Origin: Amoebidium appalachense
Taxonomy: Eukaryota > Ichthyosporea
DNA length: 64,000 nucleotides
NCBI GenBank assembly: GCA_963693365.1
Contig: CAVNZM010000011.1
Coordinates: 6,634,001 to 6,698,000 of the forward strand
Direction: 5' to 3'
Made by a program: the position numbers and the translations under genes. The notes under the pieces are model-generated. The model had not been told where the DNA came from. It saw only the letters and a program-made list of their open reading frames with translations, and searched no databases. The stretch's first letter is position 1. Each line of letters begins with the position of its first letter. Shown here in pieces: positions 1-13,954 of the stretch.

Positions 1-828
1 TCCATTCCTGGAGCTGTGGATGCGGGCGGAGGTGGTGGTGGGTGGAGTTCACAACGATGGTCATCTTGCTGGATTCGCGTGAGCGAGGGAAGGCCTTAGA
101 GATCTTCTACCATGTAACCTTATGTTTATGTGTGATATTGATTAACAAAAGGATTCTTGTGTACTAAGCTCACCAAGTGTAGTACATTCTGTGAAGGAAA
201 AAACAAGACTGCCATGGGAAGAGCTCACTGTGGCTGTCCACTGTGTCGACCTGCCAGCAGAAATACCCCATATCGTGCATTACCGGAATATCACCGAATA
301 TTACCGAATATGAGCGAAACTAGGCTTTCACCCCGCGTACTAATACCATAATATTTTACCACGAACCACCGTTCAAATCGGCGAAATATTGGTGTTATTC
401 CAGCTATAACGATTTCCGTTGATTCGTTATTATTTCTTAGTGTTAGCTATAAGTCTTATGATTCGATATAAATCACGTCTATTAATGTCTGCAATCTTTT
501 TTCAGGTCTGGACAAGCGATTGCAAGTTTGACGATTTATTGTAGAGGCAGTCTTCATCTACAATAAATAATCCGTATGTAACACATACGTATATAGCTTT
601 ATTGTGGCACTCATAGTACATGCATGCAATGTGTATCAGAGCATGCACGCACATTAACACGAACGCCTAAATAGACGTCTACATGCACATGCATACATGC
701 AGTTCATATATGTATATAGCATAATAGTGGAAAAACCAGCCTTCGATTTATAACACAAATTGCATGCAAGCTTGTACATATGTGACATGGAGACTGACAC
801 ACGGTGTGACAAAGGTGCTTCCCCCCCT

Positions 829-875
<47 letters not shown>

Positions 876-2470
876 TTTTTTTTTTTTGAAGTGTAAAAAA
901 TACGGAGGTTTGCATTATTTAAGTTACGGTGTTTGATGGGTAATAATACCGCTCTAGTACGGGTGATAGGATGGTACAACCACCGAATTTATTACATACC
1001 AAAACATCGTACTTGAAAATTTGGCGGGCGGCGTATTATTACCGTAAAAGCATTGGATAATCGGCCGATTATTGCCGGGGCCCTAATCCTAAGGTAATAC
1101 TCTGTAATATTACAGTATTATTGGAAACGGTAATATTACTGGCGATATAGTGTGTTTCTCACCTGTCGCCGAAACTGCAGCATCATGATGGCGCAACCCC
1201 ACACAAACCTGAGGAATGCGGGATTATCATGTCAATAATCTGGGAAAATGGGCAGTAACGGTGAGTAACCCCGTATATCAGATTTAGAAAGCAGGAATTT
1301 AAATAAGATCCCCTCATTTCAAAATTCCATAGGGGTTTTTAATGATTGATTTCGGATTCAGTCGTATTTTTAAAATAAAATGTGCAGCTCATGGGATTCC
1401 GGCATGTTATTGAAGCCAATCAGAACGCCTCAGAATAAAACTGACCAAAGCTATCCCGTGATATTAGATCAACCAAAACCTTTCTAAGTCTAAATAACCA
1501 TATTTGGCGCGGGATACATACCAACCGCTGATTTCAACCCTTGCGGGCTGGCCAGCCCAAACCGAGTCGAGTGTAGCCAATCTCGCGGGTCAGCATCCCC
1601 CCGAGTTCTGAGCAATCTGACTACAGGACTAAAAAAAATCTTTTTTTCATTTCCCTGTGCTTTGAAATTAATAACTCAAAGTTTATGATAATAAAAATAA
1701 ATGTAGGGTTAGAAGGCTGTCAGTGTAATAATCTAGAGGTAGTAGGTTTCTATTCGAGAAGCCAATGTTTTGCTGGCTCGGCCCGCCGCGGCTGGCCAGC
1801 CGATTCAGCATGGAAACACGCCGAATCGTCCGACTGCCATAAACTTTCATTGGTTACCATTATTTTTGGCGCGAAAACTTCCCGGGCCTGGGCTGCAGCG
1901 CCGTGTACGTGCACAATGGTGACGGCACAGACGGGGCAAGTTTTGTCGCCATGCGTGAGTCATGACGACAAAACTACAGTGACTAAAGTCAGCCTCTAGC
2001 GGAGCGGAGCGGAGCTAGAGGGTCCATCGTTTCCTGGACGGGCAAATTCGCTCCGCTAGAGGGTCCATCGTTTCCTGGACGGGCAAAACGCCTGCTCTAT
2101 GTTTTTTCTCTGTGCTTTTTGTTCCTATATATGGTGGAGTCAGTTTGCGCTTTCGGATTGGAGTGACGTTTCTATAGAACTTGACTCCAATGGTACGGAT
2201 TGAGCTGGTGGATTTTGCTGGATGGGTCTTGTTGCAGTTTTGCGGACGCAGATTGGTGAATAGGTATGAATGCTTTTATAGATCCGGATCCAACCAGCCG
2301 GATTGATATGTTTGGCGTTTGCGGATTGGAGAACGTTTCAGAGTCTGTCTTGACAGGAAAAGCACGGATTTTTTCCTGATGGAATTTGCTGGATGTAGGC
2401 CGCACTGTATCAGAGATGAGTAGTGAGTGAACTTCTTTCTGAACGTTGAATGATCGAGAGTGAAAAACGA
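1..2470. other. intergenic region, no gene recognised
   Basis: I see no convincing gene here. The stretch is mostly low-repeat DNA with a C-run followed by a T-run at 821-886, several TAATATTAC-type palindromes around 1100-1140, and a pair of direct repeats near 2014-2087. Short open frames exist but have no splice context or recognisable protein. Confidence 0.6.
2014..2087. repeat. 33-bp exact direct repeat pair with an associated inverted repeat
   Basis: Positions 2014-2046 and 2055-2087 are identical (core GGGTCCATCGTTTCCTGGAC), 41 bp apart start to start. The 11-mer CTCTAGCGGAG at 1994-2004 is the reverse complement of 2051-2061, so the pair sits next to an inverted repeat. Seen directly; function unknown. 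Confidence 0.85.
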
Positions 2471-2472
2471 AG

Positions 2473-3912
2473 ATGATGTTTGATGTGTTTCTTGAGCTTG
2501 GAAAGGAGGTGTTGACGAGGCGGGAGGATGTTGTCGCATGGGTACTATATGTTATTGTGTTGATGGTGTTGTTTTACGGTGTTGTTGGGAAATGCTGCAA
2601 TTTTGTTACGAGTGAAGGGATGCGAAGGGGTATGGAGTGTAGTGCTCATTGGAGAGAATTGGAATCGAAGTATGAGAAAAAAACGGCGTGGATGGTTATG
2701 TGGTTTGGGATGTATTTTGTGTATTGTATAGATTTGTGTAGCACTTATTTATTTTTTGGTACCGGGTAATGTTGCCGTGGTAAGTATATTGAGTATTTTG
2801 GGTGAAGTTTACCTTGTCGTGCGACGAATAATGAACGCTCTCGGGCAGTTGCGTACTTGCGTTGGCGAATTTCAAAGAGGGGATGTATGTTGTGGTCAAA
2901 GGAGCATTTTGTGTTTGCAAAAGTTTTTACGGCGTCATATAGCCCTCAAGGCACATTTAAAATGTTGTTATGCTGCTAGGGATTTTTCGGTGATAGGTTG
3001 TAGGGCAACAAAGAGCGTGGCTGGCTGTGGTAGAAAATGTTTTTGCGCGTGGGTTTGTTATTGGCAGCTAAGACACCAAAAAGTGAAAAGGGGTCACAGT
3101 GAAGGGGTATATGTAAAAAAAAGGTGGTGTGCAGGTGGTGTGGATACCACTAATTATTGTATTCGAAAGAGCGAAGTTTCTGGGCCTAGGATTGTTAGAC
3201 TAGACGATGGACGTCTTTATTATCGTCATGATGTTTCAGGACAGAATTTCGACTGTGCTTTTAACTTTTTGGGGGTTAGCAGGGAAGGAGCAGTAGACAT
3301 GTTTGTGCAAGCAAAACAGCTTCGTGAAGCAAGAGAAATGGTTGTTGAGGAAATTTGTGGTTTATGATTTATAAACGGTGAAGTGGGGGATTTGGGTCCA
3401 TACATCAATGCTTTGTGGTATAGGTATCATGATTCAGATAGAACAACAAATTGATGGTCTTGTACGTCATATTGACGACATTATTGAGCAATCTGGGAAT
3501 ATAACATGCCATATATGCGTTTGGGAGCTGTGGAACGGGTTAATATTTCGACTAATGGTTTACCGCATGATGTTATAGGTGAAATACGCCAAGTGAGGGA
3601 GCAATTAACAGCTAAAAATAACATTTTGAATATTGTGCGATGTTGGTGTGCAAGTGAGGATGCATACGTGCGCTAGTATTCAGAACTATATAGCTACTAC
3701 CATGGAGGTGTTTAAGTATAGATGTAGACTGAGGTAGCAATGGAGGATTCATGGAATTGATTGCATTGTTGACTGGTAGGCATTTAATTGTTTATTTAGA
3801 CGAAGGTGGAGAAGTGTGTCGAACTATCTGTGTTGGCCGTAATGATGCCGGAGGTAGCAGAGCTCTGCGAGTGATGTTGGATCCGAGGGGTGTCGGTCCT
3901 TCAGTTATTTAG
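2473..3912 (+). pseudogene. frame-broken coding-like block, product not recognised
   Basis: Coding-like sequence runs through all three plus frames. An open frame from 2473 has two hydrophobic segments (for example VVAWVLYVIVLMVLFYGVVG). It breaks near 2756 into a second frame that carries a third hydrophobic segment and then a soluble part (GPRIVRLDDGRLYYRHDVSG) ending at 3367. Beyond that stop, protein-like fragments continue in alternating frames (EQQIDGLVRHIDDIIEQ near 3440, GLPHDVIGEIRQVREQLTA near 3560, then a 53-codon frame at 3751-3912). Either this is a decayed gene, or several single-base errors split one membrane protein. I do not recognise the family. It lies upstream of the spliced gene at 4160-5202 on the same strand and could be its 5' part. 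Confidence 0.35.
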
Positions 3913-4159
3913 AAAGTGCTACAGACGGACAAAATGATTCATTATTGCCGTTTGGATGAGCAGAGGCAGAGCTTTCGTTTAATCCTCTTAATTGTCTTTC
4001 TTTTGATACCACTGTACCAGATGTATTTGCATTGCAAAACAATGGTCAACAAGTCACTGAAAATTATATAAGTGAGCAAAATAATAATCAATGTAAGAAA
4101 CACAAACAATCCGTCTTGAATATGAATGCTGCTCGGGTTAAAGTAATCCAAAACAACCC

Positions 4160-4579
4160 ATGTCTTCGATGGTTAGTAGTTTCACTATTTCTAGACCAGT
4201 GTACATGTGCACAAATAGTAATGCGTCTAACCCGAAAATGTCTTTTTCGATGTCGAAGTTTGATTTACCAAAACGGTATACACCGTTGCCGGTGACGATA
4301 ATAAAGAAAATATCTGAACAGAAAACAAGTAAGGCGGAGTGTACAGTGAAATATCTTCTTCCTGGACAAGTAAGTATTTGCCATGTGTTGTTTCTTTGTG
4401 TGTTTTCTATGTAATGAACGTATCTGTGTGAGTGTGAGTGTAAGTTATGCATGTCACGTCTGTACCAGTACGTGGCCATGGCGTATGTACATGTGTGGGT
4501 GTGTGTGAACGGTGAGTGAGTGAGTGAGTGAGTGTGTGTGTGTGTGTGTATGTGTGTGTCTGTGTGTTGTGTGAGTGTG

Positions 4580-4626
<47 letters not shown>

Positions 4627-4632
4627 TCTGTG

Positions 4633-4677
<45 letters not shown>

Positions 4678-4793
4678 ATGTGTGTGTGTGTGCGTGTGTG
4701 TGTATCAATGTGTGTGTGTGTGTGTTTGTGTGTGTGTGTATGTGTGTCACAGTGTGTCTATGTGCGTGTGTGTGTGTGTGTGTGTGTGTATGG

Positions 4794-4846
<53 letters not shown>

Positions 4847-5202
4847 TGTGTCACGGTGTGTGTGTGTATGTATGTGTGTACACTGTGTGTATGTATGTCC
4901 TGCAGGACCCCAATAAGGGTGTGCATGTTGTACAAGTCGAAAACACTCCCTTTCTAGTAGAATGCAGCATCCCGGCAGAGCAGGTTAACCATTTCCAACA
5001 AAACAACAACCCGATATTCATCGAGGCAAGCGGCCACGGTACTATCAACACTAACGGCATGGTTCAGCTCATACTCGAGAAATGGTCCTCTGTGCACATG
5101 CAAAACGAACCAATCGACCCCACTACGGCCATCGAAATCACCCCATACCAACCTGAAGTCGGCGACACTCCTTCTCCTAATCCTCTCCTTCCAATCATAT
5201 GA
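4160..5202 (+). CDS. spliced unknown protein (two visible exons)
   Basis: The frame at 4160-4369 ends in CAA before a strong donor, GTAAGT. The frame resumes in phase after the acceptor tgtcctgcag at 4906 and runs to a TGA at 5200-5202, giving 70 + 98 residues. The intron (4370-4905) is almost entirely (GT)n. The protein is hydrophilic, with a middle part rich in Asn/Gln and a C-terminus rich in Pro; I recognise no domain. The true start may be at 4160, at a later Met (MSFSMSKFDLPKRY), or in upstream exons: protein-like sequence (LNMNAARVKVIQNNPCL) also lies just before it in another frame. Splicing evidence is good; identity is unknown. Confidence 0.5.
4522..4890. repeat. (GT)n microsatellite filling an intron
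   Basis: About 370 bp of near-continuous GT dinucleotides with short interruptions, lying wholly within the intron 4370-4905. The Cys-Val and His-Thr open frames across it are artefacts. Confidence 0.95.
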
Positions 5203-7177
<1,975 letters not shown>

Positions 7178-8514
7178 ATGTACGTGTTTCGCCAACTCCA
7201 CCTACAAGCTGTACCCAAAGCCTACTCTGGCTGGGGGATCACCCCCAAGATCTTTCAGGCTCATGAAGTTGCAATGAGGACTTTCAGCACTCGTCTTTTT
7301 GTCTCTGCACTCGTGCCTCCCTCTCTCCCCCGGGCAACAGCATGCGCATCGTCATCTCCTCTCACGTCACTCTTCACGTCAACAACGCTCCCAAGGAATT
7401 TTTCTGCATCCCCCACCTTGGGACGGCTTCGAGCGCTTACTTTTCCTCGTGCAGTTTTGGGCATGCCGGTCACCCGATTCTGGCCCTCTGGTCTGCCACA
7501 GCCACGCCTCTCTTTTTCCACTGCAGGCAATGGCGGTGGCATTGAGTCAGCCTCGGACGGGGCGTTTGGGCGATTGTTTCCATCATCCTCGAAATCCGTC
7601 AATCCTTCTCATGTCTTCACACATGCGTTCCGCAGCCGGCGCCACGAGGGGGCATCCACATACGAGGGGGTGCACGACATCGTGGAGTTGGTAAACGGTG
7701 TTTTCTTCATGGTCAAGACACACGGACAGGGCCACGCAGGGGCAGTTACCTTCTCATTTCATGACGAAAATTTCCGCCCTTGCACTATAGCTATGCAAAG
7801 TGGAAGGATGATTGGGTTGCAGGTCGCATTGAGGAAAAGCTGAAAAACTTCAAGAGCGCATCGCCCGAGAATGTAGAGCAGCCGGACTACCCTGCAGTGT
7901 GCCTTTTTGGTCACGCGAAGTACAAGGAACTTCCGGCTGCCGACCTCGGGGTTGACCCAAACACGAAGGTATCGGTTTTTATTTCGAAGACGCAGGCGAA
8001 TTTGAAATTCCTCGAGAACATAGGATTGGTGGTGAAGTATGAAACGTGGTCGTGGGGTCGCACACACACCGCGCGTGCTGTGGTTGTTTTTGACCCTACT
8101 GCGGTGCTTACGGCCGAGCAACTGCTGACATATACGTCAGGATCTCAGTGGCACAGCCCGGTGATTGTGAGAGCAAATGAGCAAAGCAGCGAAACTGCAG
8201 GTCCTGGAGCTAAAGATCTAGATCATTTATGCGACATGTTGATGTTTCAAGTATATAGGTGCAGAACGTGTGAGCATTGTGTTACTAACGACGGAACTCG
8301 AGACGAAGTGAAATGCTTTTTTTGTTATTTTGGCACCCTGGAGTTATGTTGTATGTATGCGCAAGGGAGAGCAAAGGTCTTGTGTAACATTGCAATACGT
8401 GTACATCATGCTAGGTGTTTTGTAAACAATATCGCTCAACGAAGAGCTCTCCCTATACACGTTTTTCTCCCCTCAAAAAAAAAAAAAAAAAAAAAGACGC
8501 ACTACCTTTCATGA
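7178..8514 (+). CDS. unknown protein with mitochondrial-type leader; one frameshift
   Basis: The first frame (7178-7843) contains, from a Met at 7274, an Arg/Ser-rich, acid-poor leader (MRTFSTRLFVSALV...) typical of mitochondrial presequences. A soluble domain follows (VHDIVELVNGVFFMVK, GAVTFSFHDENFRP). The same protein clearly continues one frame over (LHYSYAKWKDDWVAGRIEE; FISKTQANLKFLENIGLVVK). The switch falls at a CCC run at 7777-7779 and is repaired if one C is missing. The second frame stays open to 8514, but protein character fades after about 8250, where CAA is followed by GTATAT, so an intron or true end near there is likely. A possible acceptor (atctttcag) precedes 7263. Family not recognised. 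Confidence 0.5.
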
Positions 8515-8676
8515 TCGTGCAACTGGTTGCATCTGTGCTTCCAGTCACAGATATTTATTTGCCATATTTAGCGGTACCGGGCACCCTCGTGTTCTGCAAA
8601 AACACGTGGTCAGTAAAGGAGAGTGAAACACAACTGAACACTGTCAGCGCTTGTGTGCCCCTGCCCTCTCCCCCCC

Positions 8677-8723
<47 letters not shown>

Positions 8724-9152
8724 AAAAAACACACACACATCCCACCAAAAAACGAAAAATATATATATATACTGGGGGAAAAAAAAAACAAAAAAAAAAA
8801 AAACACGTGACCGCGCCTCACTCGGGCGCCCCTGCACGCACGCACACGCGCACGCGCACACACAGTGTACACACGTGTACAAGCACACGGAGAAAAAGAA
8901 GCGCACCCCAACTCACTCACTCACTCGTGCACACACACACGCGTGCACACACACAACACAGTGTACATATGTGCAGTGTACACAAGCACACGAAGAAAAA
9001 GAAGAGGCAGCACAAAAAAAAATAAAAAAAATCCTTAGCCCCCAAACACGAACTACAAACCGACACAAGCATAAACATCACCAGCTATTATCAAACTTCT
9101 TTCCCAGTTCCCAACTCCCCAAGACATGTAACATCCGAACACCTCCCCCGGC

Positions 9153-9184
<32 letters not shown>

Positions 9185-9304
9185 GGATAACCGGTCCTTA
9201 ACCAACTAGGACACCGTAGGCAGGTGGGGAAAGGAGGAGCTGGAATTCGGAAGAGTGCGACATTCAAATAAACCACGGAAAACACAAGGTGGCGACAAAA
9301 GGGG

Positions 9305-9345
<41 letters not shown>

Positions 9346-9766
9346 GGATGTATGTGTTAAGAGGGTAGGAAATATGGAGGAGACAACAAAGAGCGACAAA
9401 AAAGCGTCCCAATAGTGGGAGATCCAAAATCAAACAATTTAAGTGTGCATGTGTGAGAGGGTTAGAAATATGGAGGAGACAACAAAGAGAGACAACAAAG
9501 CGTCACAAAAGTGGAAAACCCAAAATCCAACAATTTGAGCGTGCAGGCAGGGGGATATGCACGCTGGGAATGAAGCACACATTTATAACGGACAACACAG
9601 TGCAGAGTACAAACCACACATAGTGGATGCATCATAAGCAGCGCCCATATCCTCGGCCGGAGGAAGGGGGAGGGGGGGGGGGGGGGGGGATTTAGTTTTA
9701 CATCTTCACGACGGACAACACAGTGAAGACTTAAAAAGCACAAGTGTGTGCATGATATTTAAATAT
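8515..9766. other. repeat-rich interval without a recognised gene
   Basis: Holds a C-run joined to an A-run (about 8674-8716), A-rich and CA-rich sequence, several G-runs, and two tandem copies of a dispersed repeat at 9345-9550. The Pro-rich and Gly-rich frames are homopolymer translations. Confidence 0.6.
9345..9550. repeat. poly(G)-led dispersed repeat, two tandem copies (family B)
   Basis: After a G-run, the sequence GATGTATGTGTTA plus GGAAATATGGAGGAGACAAC starts a unit of about 100 bp that is repeated at 9457-9550 and ends in AACAATTTGAGCGTGCAGGC. A third copy lies at 28604-28715, again directly after a G-run. Non-coding. Confidence 0.8.
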
Positions 9767-9989
9767 TCAGAAGGGAAAGAGATGGAGAGGGAATGAAATA
9801 GAAATGGCTCTAGCAGAAACAACATGCATACACACGTGGTCCGTCGTATTTCGAACTTTGCGCTCATTTCTCCCTTTCATTTTTTTTGGTAGGGGCAGAA
9901 ATTGTTTTTTTTTGTGTGTGAGTGTGTTGTTGTTTGTGTGTGTGTGTGAGAGTGGGGGGGGGGGGGGGGGGGGGGGGGGGGCAACATAC

Positions 9990-12569
9990 CCCTTAAGTGG
10001 GGGAGGTGGAGGCTGTAGCCGAGAACAAACAAGCCCACACCCAGGTGGAGGAGGGGGCACCGCTACCGGGCCGCTTGAAGTACTTGGCGCTGTGGGGGGA
10101 ATCGTATTTAACATAATGAGATATCATCACAAACCCCTCTCTTTCATCAAACCCGCTCCTCACCTTCCTCCCCCAATCCCTTCTCTACCACCCTTTGCCC
10201 TCCCCCCGCTCCCCCTCCCCCTTTCCCGCCCCCAGAAAATATATAACCCACTACCACCCATAAGCACATCAACACACACACGTTCACACATTTCCCTCCC
10301 CCTCTCCCCCCACCACCACCACCACCACCGAACACACACACCCTTCTTCCACCCCCTTGTGACTGACTGGGGCATAGTGGCCTCCAATGCCATTACGCCC
10401 CAGTCACCCTCGCCCTCAAAAACGCAACACACGTGCACAGATACAAAACACACTTGATTAAAACAACACCGATTATTGGTCCAATAGTGTGACCCGAAAA
10501 ACCCTGGCCATAACTGTGAACATCCCTCAACCCGCCCTCACCCCCCTGCCACTGCCCACCCACCCACACACACACAGTTACACACACAAGTTTTCGGGCA
10601 AACATCCGTAATCTCACTCACTCTCACTCTCTCCACCCTCCCCCCTCTCCCCCTCCCCCCCGAACAACAACTTTGCAGGCATGTCATGGTTCCTCTATTA
10701 CACAAACACCCTACCACCAGCACCCCATACGACATGTGCGCGCGGGCGCACGCATGCACACACACGCGCACATGACATTGCCATATTCAGACACACATAA
10801 CAGCCATCGCAGAGACTTAATTGTGTATAGTATGAACATAAATATACTCCATCACAAAGTCAAGGAACCCCAATCAGCAAAAACAAGGTGTCTTGGGATA
10901 CATGCACAAGTGCTATTATGAGAAAACCTTGCCTGTGTATGCACGCACATGGCACCTACACGATCATGCAAATGACGTATTTTCAAAACGGAAGTGTGAT
11001 GGAAGAGACACGAAGCGGAAATGGAAGATGAAAATCATAAAAGAAAACCGTGGTTTAGAAGAAGGGAGAGTGCCGGAGAAAACAGGTGAGGTGGAGCGTG
11101 CCATCGGGTGGAAGAGGGTTGGTGTGCAAGGGCAGGCATGGAGGGAGTGGGGGTGGGCTAGGGGTTGTAGGAGGCAGAGAAAAAGAGCGTACGTGTATAA
11201 CGTGCAAGAGAAATTATCATGTGAACATGCACGCGCGAGACACACGCACACACGCACACACCGCACACATACAGCGGGGAACGTGTGCTTCCATACAGAC
11301 ACGGATGCACACACATACACACTTTGTTGAGCAGACATAATCTGCCTAGCGCTCACACACACACAGATACCAACCCCCCCCCCTCCCCCTCTTCCCCCAA
11401 CCCGCACACAGCCGCGCGTGCACACACAAACACCCACACACCCACAGACATATGCACACCATGCACCCGCACACAAACACACACGCACATGCACATAATA
11501 CGCACGACACACATGCACGCACACGCCCACGTGTAGACACACATACACACTCTCCATCACAAACGCTAATGCACAACCACACAGGCACACACACAAGAGG
11601 TGCACACACACACACACACACACAAAGCACACACAAAGTATGCCCACACACGCACACCCACACACACACCTACGCCCGCGCGCACACACCCACCCACCCA
11701 CCCACCCACCCACCCACACCCACCCACCCACCCACCCACCCACCCACCCACCCACACCCACCCACCCACACCCACCCACACCCACACCCACACCCACACC
11801 CACCTGTAGCCGTTCAGCCACGACTCGTAGACGGCCATGACCTTCTGGGGGGTGGCATTGCGCACAACCCACGTGGGGAGGTCACGCACCTTGGTCTCGG
11901 CAAGAGCTACGCAAGGAAGAGGGGCGAAAAAGAGAGAGAGAAAAAAAAATGTCAAAATTTCGGGTCATCAAGCAACAAACGTCAGGCAGTAGTGTGAATT
12001 GAGTCACACTTTCTGCTCCTGTCTCCCCCTACTCCCCCCCACCCAAAAAAAAATAAAAAATAAAAATAAAAAATGATCATCCCTCTCTACCTGTCCGGAA
12101 CCGATTCCCTTGGTTCGTGTGCATGGGAATCTAGGCAAAGCAGGAGGTGTATCTAGCGCATAAGCCGGTGTGCAATGTGCATGTGCTGCATGGCATGTAT
12201 TCCGTAAGTGTGTGTGTAGAGGTGTAGAGGTGTGTGGTGTGTGGGAGTAGGCATGTGTAACAGTGCGTGTGTGTGTTATTGTGTGTTTGTGTGTGTGTGC
12301 CCGTACACATGAAAATCTGGGTGTTCGCATGTGTGTGTGCGCATGTGCGAGGTGGATGGCCTCGAGACCTAGTATGTGCGGGCCTCTAATCGATGTCTAG
12401 GTGTCGTGGTAGCAAGGCGTTGTGTATGCAAGCGCTTTAACTTGAAGCCACGGTATGATAAAGAATATATGTGTGCACACATGCCTGTAAGTGTGTGTGT
12501 ATCTAGATCTGTGTCGTCTGTGTACGTGTATGTGTGTATGTGTGGTTCCTGTCTGGGTGTGTGTGTGTA

Positions 12570-12605
<36 letters not shown>

Positions 12606-13219
12606 TGTTTGTGTGTGTCTGTATGTGTGTGTGTGTGCGTATGCGCGAGCGTGTGTGGTGTGGTGTGGGTATGTGTGTGTGTCTTTGGTTTGTGTGAGTT
12701 TGTGTGTTTTGCGTGTGTGTGCACGGGCACGAATGCGTGTGTATGTGCAAAAATGCTTATGTGGGAGGAGAGGGCGCGCTGGAGGCGAGGAGAGGGGTTG
12801 TGTGCCGGCATGCAGCATTGGCTTCGTGTGTATGTTGGCCTGCGAGAGTGTGCACGTACAGGGGGAAACCATGCACGCATATATGAAATTTCCGCCTCTA
12901 TATCCCCCCATCCTCCCCCCCTCCCCCCCCCCCACTACCACCACCACCACCAAACCCCCTCCCCCTGCCCCGGCCGCCCTCAAAAAGAAACCCTTGGAAA
13001 AACACAGCACTACTCTTGCGTTACATACGCCCAAGAGCACCCCATAGTAACATTTCAGCCTTGAACAGGATTTGCTGTGAGCGGGGAAATTTGGACGCAA
13101 ACCAGCACCAGAGTAACCTTGCACATGCATCCTTCGAAAAAGGTCGAAGTTTAGCGGGTTAGTAAAAAAGGGTAAGGAAGAGCCAAAGGGTAGCTTTAGT
13201 TATTACCTTTGAAGTCCAT
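9990..13219 (-). CDS. mitochondrial F1Fo ATP synthase subunit f
   Basis: Small membrane subunit of the Fo sector in the inner mitochondrial membrane. Exons in transcript order: 13207-13219 (ATG then donor GTAATA), about 13041-13117, 11804-11906 and 9990-10089. The third exon carries the hallmark KVRDLPTWVVRNATP followed by a Tyr/Trp-rich stretch, matching the animal subunit f pattern (K-x-x-x-LPSW-x-x-R-DFSP). The fourth gives AKYFKRPGSG and then, one frame over, the membrane span LGVGLFVLGYSLHLPHLR. That switch falls in a five-base G-run on the plus strand (10053-10057) and is repaired by one extra base; without it the protein ends early. A last exon near 9767-9873 (GRNERKVRN) is possible. 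The donor of exon 2 is uncertain. Identification rests on recalled family motifs. Confidence 0.65.
11690..11803. repeat. (CCCA)n microsatellite abutting a donor site
   Basis: About 110 bp of CCCA/CA repeats end exactly at the exon 11804-11906. In the sense of the minus-strand gene this places (GGGT)n directly after the donor GTGGGT. Confidence 0.9.
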
Positions 13220-13954
13220 GTTGTGCTGAACTGAGACAAAACAGCCCTTTTCTACAAACGAGTCGGTGAGAGAAAGACACAACGCTCTTCCCTACTCCCT
13301 CCCCTCCTTACAAAACTGACTTGCGGCCGCGGCGCGCAGGGCCGGGGCCGCTGCCACGCTTGCGCTGGGCGGCAGGGTAGTCTGCACAATAGGTGACGAA
13401 AGCGATGACGTCATCAGGCCAGCGTTTGTACAACCATTTGTACCAAATGATACCAAATAATCTATCTTTGCAGACTAAAGGTCAGGCCAACGATTTTAGG
13501 GAAATTCTATAAATATATCTCCTTTGGTGAAGATCAAGCTATATTTAGCTCAAGGGGTTTGGATTGTGGGCCAAGAAAGGTTTTTCCAAAAACCCCTCAA
13601 GCAGTTTGCAAATTAGAGAAAATGTAAGGTATAAAAGGTATGCGGTTACAGTTGAATCAAAACACTTGATCATAACTCCGCACTAATATTTTAAGTAGCA
13701 ATGCTACAGGCACATTAAAGAGTTTTATAAATATTTTAGATTGGTATCATGCCCTGTATTTACTTGGGGTCTTGATAATCGGTAAATCGATCGCTCTCGA
13801 GGAATTCGACAAGATGACAGCGGAATAAAAAACGAAAAACATGAAAGACAGACGCTCGCTTTCTGTCAAGCGAACGTGTATGCCCTTTGTTTTCCTCTAG
13901 TAAGGAGAGAGAGTAATAGGTAGTTGGTCTGTTAGTATAAGTATAAACGTCAGA
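13220..13954. promoter_or_regulatory. divergent intergenic spacer between ATP synthase f and calcineurin B
   Basis: This 735-bp spacer separates two start codons that point away from each other (13219 minus, 13955 plus), so it must contain both promoters if the two gene starts are right. It is nearly free of microsatellites, unlike its surroundings. A TATAAATATAT string lies near 13509, too far upstream to assign to the calcineurin start with confidence. No other element is recognised. Confidence 0.4.

Noticed and set aside
1100-1140. TAATATTAC motifs resembling the replication origin of geminivirus-like replicons
   Set aside because: They lie in a patch of many TAATA-type palindromes, without a Rep gene or iterons; chance in AT-rich sequence is sufficient.
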